Positions 7,369-14,864 of a DNA stretch of 64,000 nt are shown here, piece by piece. The stretch comes from CAYPGJ01 sp964638515 (GTDB lineage Bacteria > Planctomycetota > Phycisphaerae > Phycisphaerales > UBA1924). The stretch lies in the NCBI GenBank assembly GCA_964638515.1, contig CAZWZL010000001.1, forward strand, positions 1 to 64,000, read 5' to 3'. The notes beneath the pieces are model-generated. The model did not search any database, was not told where the DNA came from, and saw only the letters and a list, made by a program, of their open reading frames with translations. The number at the start of each line of letters is the position of its first letter. Position 1 is the first letter of the stretch. The translations under genes and the position numbers were made by a program.

Positions 7369-8037
7369 GTGACCGCCCCAGTCTCCAAACCCGCCTTCCT
7401 TAAGCAGCTCGCGGGCTGTTTCCTCGTCGTCGAGGGGCCGGACGGCTCGGGCAAGTCGACGCAGCAGAAGCGGCTGGCGGGCGCGTTGCGGTCGCTTGGG
7501 CTGGTGGTTCGTGAGGCGCCGGACCCGGGCGGGACACCCGTCGGCGACCGCATCCGCCAAATCCTCCTCGACCCGATCCATGGCGAGATGTGTGTTCGGA
7601 CGGAGGCGATGCTGTACATGGCGTCGCGTGCGCAGCTTGTGGATCAGGTGATCCGCCCCGCGTTGGCGCGTGGGGAGGTGGTGTTGGGGGATCGGTTCGT
7701 GCCGTCGACGGTGGCGTATCAGGGGGCCGCGGGCGGGCTGTCGGCGGGGGAGATTGATCTGCTCGCGCGGGTGGCGTGCGGCGCGACGCTGCCTGACCTT
7801 GTGCTCGTATTTGATGTGGATGAGCATGTCGCGGCCTCGCGGCTCAATCCGCTGCTGGATCGCATGGAGGCCAAGGGCGCGGAGTTTCACCGGCGTGTGC
7901 GGGCGTCGTATCTCGCGCAGGCCAAGGCCAACCCGAAGCACTTTGCCGTGATCGATGCGTCGGGTCAGCCGGACGAAGTGGAGCGGAACGTGCACGCGGC
8001 GATCGCGGCGTGGCTGAAGGCTCGTCCGGCGCGCTGA
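7369..8037 (+). CDS. tmk: Thymidylate kinase
   Basis: A 222-residue kinase that converts dTMP to dTDP. The P-loop is GPDGSGKST at 23-31. DPGGTPVGDRIR replaces the common EPGGT motif with Asp for Glu. DRFVPSTVAYQG is the characteristic DR-x-S-x-AYQG motif, and RMEAKGAEFHRRVR matches the lid and the E-x-FHxRV region. The start is GTG 7369; translation has no Shine-Dalgarno site, in keeping with the nearby -10 hexamer. The first about 200 bases use C-ending codons and then the gene shifts to G-ending ones, a local change shared with the end of cysS. The convergent NPCBM-like gene begins eight bases past the stop. Confidence 0.93.
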   Translation: MTAPVSKPAFLKQLAGCFLVVEGPDGSGKSTQQKRLAGALRSLGLVVREAPDPGGTPVGDRIRQILLDPIHGEMCVRTEAMLYMASRAQLVDQVIRPALARGEVVLGDRFVPSTVAYQGAAGGLSAGEIDLLARVACGATLPDLVLVFDVDEHVAASRLNPLLDRMEAKGAEFHRRVRASYLAQAKANPKHFAVIDASGQPDEVERNVHAAIAAWLKARPAR

Positions 8038-8045
8038 GGGGTGGC

Positions 8046-9254
8046 TCAGGCCTCGGGCTCGCTCAGGATCACGAGAGCGCGTCGGAGGACGGGGCGGTCG
8101 TTCACGACGCCGTGGGCGCCGGGGCGGACTTCGACGGTGAGTCTTCGTCCTGCGGCGGTCATGGCGATGCGCGCGCTGGGCTCAGCGGGGGAGAGGCGGG
8201 CCTGCCACGCGGGCTCGCCGTCCACGAGCACGACGATTTCGCAATCGCCCCAGGGCTGCGTGGCCAGGGGGAGCTCCACGATCGCGCTGAACCGCAGCGC
8301 GCCGGCGGGCATGACCCAGGTGGCGCTCAGGGGGCCGCCGAGCTCGAGGTCGTAGGCGTTCCAGGCCGGGGTTGTGGAGGAGGGAAGCACGCGGACGCCG
8401 TCGAGCACATCCCGGTCGCCCACCGGGGCCACGGAGGGCGCGGGCAGGGAGGAGAGCGGCGCGATGACGCCGGCGTCGAACACCATGGCGCGGATGGAGT
8501 TCATCGGGATGCGGGCGGTCTGGCCGCCGGAGAGCGTGATGCTCGTCCACCCGGCGCCTGCGCTCGAGGCGGCGTTGACTGAGCACACCGTTCCTTCGTC
8601 GAGCCAGAATCGCGGCCCGCGTGTGAGTTTGGGGCGTCCTGAGAGCGCGAGGCCGGAGACACGATCCATGGGCGCGGATGCTTCGCCCCCGTCGGTCTGC
8701 AGTTCGACGCGCTCGCCGATGGCGACGAGAAAGCCTTCGAGCACATCGCCGTTGGCCAGCCATGCCACATCCTTGCTGCCGCCGGCCCAGGCCGAGCGTT
8801 CGATGCGTTCGCGCGCGGGCGTGTCAAAGCCTGCGCGGCGGACATCGTCGAGCGCGAAGGACATGCGTCCGAACATCGGGTGGCGCCAGGCGAGTGATTC
8901 GCCGTCGTTCTCGGCCTGGAGGCGCTCGCCGGGGTATCGCTGGCCGTCGGTGAGTTCGACGAGCCCGGTGGCGCCGACGGTCACGCCCATCACGTCGAGC
9001 GCGGCCTCGGCGGAGCGCATCGGCGCGAGGCGGATGGCCACGCCCAGGGCTTCGCCGGCGGTGGCTCGTCGGCGCACGCCGCCCGCTTCGATCCACTCCA
9101 CGCCGTCGGCGTCGGCGCGCAGGATCGTTCCCACGGCGACGCGGAGATCTCGCAGGAGCACCTCGTGTGTTGGGGTGGCGGGGTCGGGCTGCGCGAGCGC
9201 GCTGAGCGCGGCGCCGGCCGCGGTCAGGAACGCCACAACGAAGGGACGGAGCAT
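8046..9254 (-). CDS. Secreted NPCBM-like protein, last gene of the MoxR operon
   Basis: A 402-residue exported protein with a signal peptide (about residues 1-21, ending ALAQ). The middle is beta-rich with several short segments of the type LxDGxxYxGxL and MDRVSGL, and the C-terminal third (WNAYDLELGGPLSATWVMPAG through VVNDRPVLRRALVIL) resembles the NPCBM carbohydrate-binding fold. No catalytic motif was seen. It starts seven bases after the stop of the alpha/alpha-toroid gene and is the last gene of the long minus-strand operon that begins at moxR. A cell-surface or periplasmic role, perhaps glycan binding, is inference. Confidence 0.65.
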   Translation of the reverse strand: MLRPFVVAFLTAAGAALSALAQPDPATPTHEVLLRDLRVAVGTILRADADGVEWIEAGGVRRRATAGEALGVAIRLAPMRSAEAALDVMGVTVGATGLVELTDGQRYPGERLQAENDGESLAWRHPMFGRMSFALDDVRRAGFDTPARERIERSAWAGGSKDVAWLANGDVLEGFLVAIGERVELQTDGGEASAPMDRVSGLALSGRPKLTRGPRFWLDEGTVCSVNAASSAGAGWTSITLSGGQTARIPMNSIRAMVFDAGVIAPLSSLPAPSVAPVGDRDVLDGVRVLPSSTTPAWNAYDLELGGPLSATWVMPAGALRFSAIVELPLATQPWGDCEIVVLVDGEPAWQARLSPAEPSARIAMTAAGRRLTVEVRPGAHGVVNDRPVLRRALVILSEPEA

Positions 9255-9261
9255 CGGCGTC

Positions 9262-10308
9262 TCACTTCTGGAAGATGGGGAGGTATCGCTTGGGCATCTG
9301 GAGGATGATGAGGGCCATGGCGGTGCCGTAGGTGTCGCCGGCCTGTCGCTCGGACCATCGGCCGTCGGCTTCCTGCGAGGCGAGCAGCTCGTCGCGGATG
9401 GCGGGCCACCATCGGGCCCAGTCTTCTCCGCCGGCCAGGTACATCGCCTGCACGGCGTAGTAGTGGCCGTAGAAGTAGTGGGCCTGATTCACGCCGTCCG
9501 TGCCGGGCAGGAAGGTGTTGGTGAGGTAATCGAGGCCGCTCTGGAGCGCTTCGTCTTCGTAGATGCCGGCGTAGTAGAGGCTGGCCACGCCCGCGGCGCT
9601 TCGGGGCGGCGCGCTGCGGCCGCTGGAGAGTTGGTACTTGAACCCGCCGTCGGCGTTCTGGCACTGGCGCACGTAGTCGACGGCGCGATCGATGGTTCCC
9701 TTGGGGATCTCGATGCCGGCGTTGCGCGCGGAGCGGAGGCCCATGATCTGGCAGATGGTGACGGAGACGTCCGCGTCGTAGGGGATGGGGTTGTATCGCC
9801 AGCCGCCCTGATCGTTCTGGCTCTGGATGATGAGTCGGCAGGCTCGGATGAGCGCGTCGTGCACGCGCGCGGCCATGGCGGTGTCCGCGCCGCCGGCGGT
9901 CATGCCGTACACCTCGCCGAGGAAGAGCGTGGCGAAGCCGTGCCCGTACATGGGGCCGTGGGAGGTGTCCGCGGCGATGAGGCCGGTTTCCGCGACGTTG
10001 GCGAGGATGAACTCGAGGCTCTTCTGCACGACCTCGCCGTGCGCGCCTCGTCCGGGCACGTTGCCATCGGCCATCATGGCGATGCCGGCGAGCGAGGTGA
10101 GCGCGACGTGTCGGCGGTATTGCGCCGAGCCGAAGGCGCCGTCGGGCTCCTGCTGTGTGGCGAGCCATGCGAGGCCTCGCTGCACGGCTGCTTCGAGTTC
10201 GGGCGTCATCTCCCCGTCGGCCGCGCGGTTGGCGGCGCCGTCCTGCGCGAACGTTGCGCCCACGATGCCGCCGAGGGCAAGGGTGATGGTGGCGAGCGTT
10301 CGCCTCAT
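9262..10308 (-). CDS. Secreted alpha/alpha-toroid (prenyltransferase/squalene oxidase repeat) protein
   Basis: A 348-residue protein with a signal peptide (MRRTLATITL start, cleavage near TFAQ-DG). The rest is built of helical repeats with QxxDGxFG-type motifs: QQEPDGAFG, QNDQGGWRYNP, QNADGGFKYQ and SQEADGRWSE. These are the signature of the terpenoid-cyclase/protein-prenyltransferase toroid. No DxDD or DCTAE catalytic motif of squalene cyclases was seen, so this is probably not a cyclase; secreted toroids of this sort recur in planctomycete MoxR clusters. The start ATG 10308 overlaps the upstream stop by ATGA, which fixes the start and indicates coupled translation. Its product probably works with the secreted or membrane partners of the same operon. 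Confidence 0.8.
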   Translation of the reverse strand: MRRTLATITLALGGIVGATFAQDGAANRAADGEMTPELEAAVQRGLAWLATQQEPDGAFGSAQYRRHVALTSLAGIAMMADGNVPGRGAHGEVVQKSLEFILANVAETGLIAADTSHGPMYGHGFATLFLGEVYGMTAGGADTAMAARVHDALIRACRLIIQSQNDQGGWRYNPIPYDADVSVTICQIMGLRSARNAGIEIPKGTIDRAVDYVRQCQNADGGFKYQLSSGRSAPPRSAAGVASLYYAGIYEDEALQSGLDYLTNTFLPGTDGVNQAHYFYGHYYAVQAMYLAGGEDWARWWPAIRDELLASQEADGRWSERQAGDTYGTAMALIILQMPKRYLPIFQK

Positions 10309-11027
10309 GGCTTGGGGCCTTCCTCCGCCAGTCGGCGGTAGTACTCCTCGGTGAGCGCCTCGTAGAGCGAGGAGTATTTTTCGCCCGAGCCTTGCAGGAG
10401 CGCGTCGCGCACGCGGGCGGGAAGGGCTCCCCACGAGGCCCGCGCGGCTTCGAGGCTCTCCCTCAGCGCGCCGGATCGCGCGCCCGGGGGGCGCGCTTCG
10501 CCCTGATTCTCTTCGCCGGTCTGCTGTCCCTGCTGTTGGCCCTGCTGCGATTGAGGTTGGGACGATGAGCTCGAGCTGGAGCTGGATGAGGACGATTGTT
10601 GCTGCTGCTGTTGTTCGCGCGCGCTCTCGATCAACGTGTCGAGCCGGCGGATGATCTCTTCCTGGATGCGTTGCGTGTCCAGACCGGTGTCGCCGGAGCC
10701 GCCAAGCCGCTGTGCCGTGTCTCCCATGAGCACGACGGCCTGCGCGAACGTCTCAGTCATTTCGCGGCCGGTGAGTCGGCGTCCAAGCTCCTGCTCGGTC
10801 GCTGGAGGTTTCTCGGCGTCCTTGGGGTCCGCGGGCGAGTCTTTCGGCGGCTTGCCCGGATCCTTCTTAGGAATGCCGAGCAGCTCATCCAGCCCGGGGA
10901 GCGGTTGCGCTTCTTTGGAAGGCGCGGGCCGATCTTCCGGAGTGGAGTGCTTCTTTGGCGCGTCCTGCGCGAGGGACAGGGACGCGAACACGCCGGCGGC
11001 CGCGAGCGAGATGCAGCGCGTGTTCAT
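10305..11027 (-). CDS. Secreted Gln/Ser-rich protein of the MoxR operon
   Basis: A 240-residue exported protein with a signal peptide ending near SLAQ-DA. After a Pro/Lys/Asp-rich linker (about 21-75) come predicted helices (ELGRRLTGREMTETFAQAVVLMG), then a low-complexity tract of glutamines and twelve serines at about 137-155 followed by QPQSQQGQQQGQQ, and a C-terminal helix ARASWGALPARVRDALLQ with EKYSSLYEALTEEYYRRLAE. That last part resembles the short tail helix found in planctomycete proteins next to the giant coiled-coil protein. It overlaps both neighbours by ATGA, so it is tightly coupled. No catalytic motif. Function unknown; a partner of the upstream coiled-coil protein is plausible. 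Confidence 0.75.
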   Translation of the reverse strand: MNTRCISLAAAGVFASLSLAQDAPKKHSTPEDRPAPSKEAQPLPGLDELLGIPKKDPGKPPKDSPADPKDAEKPPATEQELGRRLTGREMTETFAQAVVLMGDTAQRLGGSGDTGLDTQRIQEEIIRRLDTLIESAREQQQQQQSSSSSSSSSSSSQPQSQQGQQQGQQTGEENQGEARPPGARSGALRESLEAARASWGALPARVRDALLQGSGEKYSSLYEALTEEYYRRLAEEGPKP

Positions 11028-14000
11028 CGCGACGCCCCCCCACCCGTCGGGCCACCGCCGGCGGGATTGCCTGTCGCCCCCGGAGTCCCCGGAGCCCCCG
11101 GGCCGGTCGTCGCCCCGCCCTGATTCATCTGCTCGACCAGAGCCTTGCCGATCTCGGCGAGCTGACGCTGGGCTTCGCTCAGCGGCTCGACATCCCTCCC
11201 GGTTCGGGCCTCGTCCATGGCGCGTGTTTCGGCGGCGACCTGGGCCTGCATCTCGCGCAGCAGCACCAGCTCAGCGAGGGGCGGGATGAGCGGGGCTTGC
11301 CCGCCGGCCCCCCCACCGCCGCCGCCGCCGCTCGAGCCTTCTGAGAATTCGGGTTGCTGATCGGAGCGCGGGTCGCTTCGGAGCGCTCGGACCAGTCCCT
11401 GCAGGATCGACACGACACGGTCTTCCGGTTCGATCGCGACGCGGGGCTCGCCGGCGCGCAGCTGCTCGGCGGCGCGACCCGCGGCGGCGTCCGCGCGAGC
11501 GTGGGCGAACGCGAAGATCTTCGCTTCGCTCAGCTCGGTTGTCTTCTCAAGAAGGTCGGCGAGTTCGACGCGGAGAGTGGTCTGCTCCTCGCCGAGCGCA
11601 CGAACGGATGCACGATCGCGTCGGTTGAGCTCGTCGATCGCGGCGAGGGCGCCGGTGCGTTCGCGGATCTGCACCTCGCGTTCGAGGAGGCCCGTGTAGG
11701 CCGCGCGAAGTTCGCGGCGCTTTTCCTGCTGCTCTCGAGCTTCCTCATTCCTGTCGACCTTCTCGGCCTCGCCCTTGGCTTCCTTGAGGCGTGCGAGGCT
11801 CTCTTCCTCCGCCGCGCGCGTTGCGCCGGCGTCGATGCTGGCATCGCGCAGCGAGCCGATGGCGCGCACCTGCGCGTCTGACGCTCGGCCGAGCAGATTC
11901 ACGATGCCGGCGAGCTCTCGGCCTGTGGCGCGCGTCTCGTCCTGCACCGCGAGCGTGTTCCTGTTGAGCGCGATCATGCCGGCGTCGAGCCCGGCGAACA
12001 CGCCCAGACGTTCGCCCTGCGCAAATCGCTCCAGCTCTGCTTCCTGCTGGCGGATGAGCCCGTCGATGGACTCGATGACGCTGGCCAGCCGCCGCCGGAG
12101 TTCCTCGCGTCGTGTGCGCTCGCCTCGCTCCATCTCTTCGAGCATCTGCTCGAGAGCCCGCTCGGCGCGGTCCTGCGAGCCCATCGCCTCGTTGGTCTGG
12201 TTCTGCGCGGCCTGTTGACCGGCCTGTTGCATCGCGGATGAAACGCCCGCGGCGCGCGCCTCCTGCGCGGCGCGCTGCATGCCGGCGGCGGCGCTTGGGT
12301 CCTGCCGGCTGAGTTGCTCCGCGCGGGCCGGCATCTCGTCAACCAGGTTCTGCGCGCGCTCCGCCATGGCGGCCTGGCGATCCGCGATCTGCTGCAGCGC
12401 GTTCCGCTGCTCGGGCGTCAGGGCGCCGGACTCGGCGCCGGCCGTCTGATTCGCGGCGGCGCGCAGGGCTTCTCGTGCGGCGCGCTGTTCTTGGAGGAGA
12501 CGCTCGATCTCCCGGCGCGTGGCCCAGGCGTCCTCGCCGGCGTCGAGCGCGCCGATGAGGGTGGCGAGCTCATCCCGAACGGTCTGCTGTTCCTGCTCGA
12601 CCTGACGCGATTCCGGCTCCTTGAGGATGGCCGCGTCCAGCTCCGCTGCGCCGGCGGCGCCTTGTGCGGCCGCTTCCTGTCGAGCGCGCTCGGCGGCTCG
12701 TTCGAGCCCCTCGACGGCGGCCCGGCTGGCCTGCCCGGCGCGTCTCGTGCCTTCGGACGCGTCCTGCAACAGTCTCGAGAGACCCTCGTCGCGCAGCCCG
12801 TTGGACTCGACGCGCTCGGCGACTCGATCGAGCCCCTCGGCCTGGCGAGCCAGCCGTTCGCCGATCTGGGCCTGACCGGCGCGGGTGGCGCGATCGGAGC
12901 CTCTGGTGCGCGCCGCGTCCATCAGCTCGCTCTGTCCTTCATCGACGCGAATGGCCGTGCGCCGGATGCCCGCCAGCTCGGAGCGGATCTCCTCCACGAA
13001 CTGTTCCTGAGAGATGACGCGCACGCGTCGCACGCTGGATCGGGTCGGAGTCCGAGCGCCGGCTGCGTCGTGATAGGCGTCCGAAGCCAGCGTCCAGATC
13101 CACACCTCATCCCCGGCGGTGACGTTCAGCTCCCAGAGTTCCAGATCGGCGCTCGCCGTCGTCAGCGTGCGTCCACCCGCGGTCTCGGCGCGGGCCATCA
13201 CCACGGGCTCACCCTCCCCATCGAGTGCGCCCCCTTCCACGCTCTTCTCGCCGGCTCCAGCCCGGTGCATCACCTGCTGCTCCAGCCACACGCCCGTGAG
13301 GCCAACGTCGTCTCGCCCCTCGCCAACGACCTCCACGCGCGCTGTGGATAGCGCTGACGTGTCGGCCGCGGGCTCGGCCACGATCGCGGTCGGAGCGGCG
13401 TCCTGCATCGCTTCGAAGCGGTACACGGCCTCTTCGACGCTCTCGATGCCCCACTCGTCACGCAGATTCACCGCGACGCGGACGGGGCTCGCCAACTCCC
13501 ACGAGACGATCCACTCCGCGCCATCGGTTCGGATTTCGGTTTCGACATCGGCCAGATCGGACCCGAGCGACCGCTCCATCCACTCGCGCCGATCGACGTC
13601 CTTGAGGCCGGGAACGGGCTTGTTCAGCTGAACGGTGAGTTCGACGCGCGAGCCTGCGAGCGCCACGGGCGCCGAGGCGCGATCGTCCAGGCCGTTGCCG
13701 AGTTCGGCTTGCATCGGCGCGCCGAGCCTGCCGCCCTCACCGCCCAAGGCGTACGCGGGCGGCTCGATCTTCACGCTGGCTCGTTCGACGGCCGGCGCGT
13801 CGACCACGCGCACGCGTTTCCACGGCGTCGAATCATCGAGCGTGGTGAGCCGGTACTCGACCCAACCGCCCTCGGCGTCGATCAGCCGCTCGAAAAGGCC
13901 TCCGCGAACGCCTTTGGGTGTCTCGCCTTCCCGGCGTTGATGCGTCAGCACGGCGCGGCGGATGGGCCCGGCCTGGCCGTTTTCGTCGACGACTCGGTGC

Positions 14001-14725
14001 TCTGCTTCAACCCGGGTGTCCGCCATCGGGCGGTTGGACTTGGTCATGACTCCCCGGAGCGCGATGGATGACCCTCGCGCCTGCACGGTCACGCCCGTAG
14101 CGTCGGCCACTTCGGTGCGCTTGGGCCACTCGACGCCCGCCCAGGGCGTGAGCGCGCGCGCGGCGCCGATGCGGGCCGTCGCAGGGCTGAGCCATGCCAC
14201 ACCGGCGGTCAGGGCGGTCACCACGATGAACCATGTCGAACGGGAACGCAGTCGATCGAGGCGAAGCAGGCCACGCGCGGTGTCGGATTCCCAGCCCCTG
14301 GCCTCGGACTCCACCACGCGCAGCGCGAGTTCGGCTTCGAACCCCTTGCCGAGCGACCCATCGCGGAGCGCCTTGGCGAACTCGACGGCGCTGGCCAGCT
14401 TCCCGGCTTCGCCGACCTTCTCGCGCTCGACACGCAGCGCCACGTCGACGAGGCTCGGGCGGAATCGCAGCGCCGGCCACACGTACACGGCCACGATGGC
14501 GCCGATGGTCGAAACCCCGACGACCCAGTGCAGCCAGCGAATCCATTCCGGGAATCGCAGAAGGGCATCCAGCGCGACGACGCTGATGAGCGCGCCGATC
14601 AGGCTGGTCAGGGACAGGAGCACGCGCTGGCTCACGAGCGTAGCGATCGCTCGCCGGCGCAGACGCCGCAGTGACGCCTCCACCCCTTCCAGCCCGGCGC
14701 TCCCTCGCTCTGACCGCACGTCCAT
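11024..14725 (-). CDS. Giant membrane-anchored coiled-coil protein (DUF4175-like layout)
   Basis: A 1233-residue protein. Two membrane segments lie near residues 35-55 and 65-85 and a third near 165-185. Residues about 190-560 are a beta-rich extracytoplasmic part with Ig-like stretches (VERASVKIEPPAYA, RDDVGLTGVWLEQQV). Residues about 570-1110 are almost entirely charged helix rich in Ala, Glu, Arg and Gln, a long coiled coil. The tail is a Gly/Pro-rich linker. This order matches DUF4175-type proteins; I could not confirm the family. AGGAGA precedes the start. A 139-base gap separates it from the VWA gene upstream, with a weak TACAGT at 14817-14822 that could be an internal promoter. It overlaps the Gln/Ser-rich gene by ATGA. 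Probably a structural or scaffolding partner of the VWA proteins. Confidence 0.8.
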   Translation of the reverse strand: MDVRSERGSAGLEGVEASLRRLRRRAIATLVSQRVLLSLTSLIGALISVVALDALLRFPEWIRWLHWVVGVSTIGAIVAVYVWPALRFRPSLVDVALRVEREKVGEAGKLASAVEFAKALRDGSLGKGFEAELALRVVESEARGWESDTARGLLRLDRLRSRSTWFIVVTALTAGVAWLSPATARIGAARALTPWAGVEWPKRTEVADATGVTVQARGSSIALRGVMTKSNRPMADTRVEAEHRVVDENGQAGPIRRAVLTHQRREGETPKGVRGGLFERLIDAEGGWVEYRLTTLDDSTPWKRVRVVDAPAVERASVKIEPPAYALGGEGGRLGAPMQAELGNGLDDRASAPVALAGSRVELTVQLNKPVPGLKDVDRREWMERSLGSDLADVETEIRTDGAEWIVSWELASPVRVAVNLRDEWGIESVEEAVYRFEAMQDAAPTAIVAEPAADTSALSTARVEVVGEGRDDVGLTGVWLEQQVMHRAGAGEKSVEGGALDGEGEPVVMARAETAGGRTLTTASADLELWELNVTAGDEVWIWTLASDAYHDAAGARTPTRSSVRRVRVISQEQFVEEIRSELAGIRRTAIRVDEGQSELMDAARTRGSDRATRAGQAQIGERLARQAEGLDRVAERVESNGLRDEGLSRLLQDASEGTRRAGQASRAAVEGLERAAERARQEAAAQGAAGAAELDAAILKEPESRQVEQEQQTVRDELATLIGALDAGEDAWATRREIERLLQEQRAAREALRAAANQTAGAESGALTPEQRNALQQIADRQAAMAERAQNLVDEMPARAEQLSRQDPSAAAGMQRAAQEARAAGVSSAMQQAGQQAAQNQTNEAMGSQDRAERALEQMLEEMERGERTRREELRRRLASVIESIDGLIRQQEAELERFAQGERLGVFAGLDAGMIALNRNTLAVQDETRATGRELAGIVNLLGRASDAQVRAIGSLRDASIDAGATRAAEEESLARLKEAKGEAEKVDRNEEAREQQEKRRELRAAYTGLLEREVQIRERTGALAAIDELNRRDRASVRALGEEQTTLRVELADLLEKTTELSEAKIFAFAHARADAAAGRAAEQLRAGEPRVAIEPEDRVVSILQGLVRALRSDPRSDQQPEFSEGSSGGGGGGGAGGQAPLIPPLAELVLLREMQAQVAAETRAMDEARTGRDVEPLSEAQRQLAEIGKALVEQMNQGGATTGPGAPGTPGATGNPAGGGPTGGGASR

Positions 14726-14864
14726 GCCTTCTCCTGACGCTTCGGACCCGTCTCCGCTCCATCATCTTCGGCCCGAAAACTCCCTCCCCTCTACCTCCAC
14801 CCACCTCACTCAGTTGACTGTACGTCCCACCTGCCTGGGTAGATCGAAGACCCGTTCAAACCCC

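Noticed and set aside
8374..10341. Plus-strand open frame of 655 codons
   Set aside because: Antisense to the NPCBM-like and toroid genes; no motifs.
10560..10620. Possible microsatellite or repeat element
   Set aside because: The triplet pattern encodes the Gln/Ser tract of a coupled gene and is not flanked by repeats; treated as coding.
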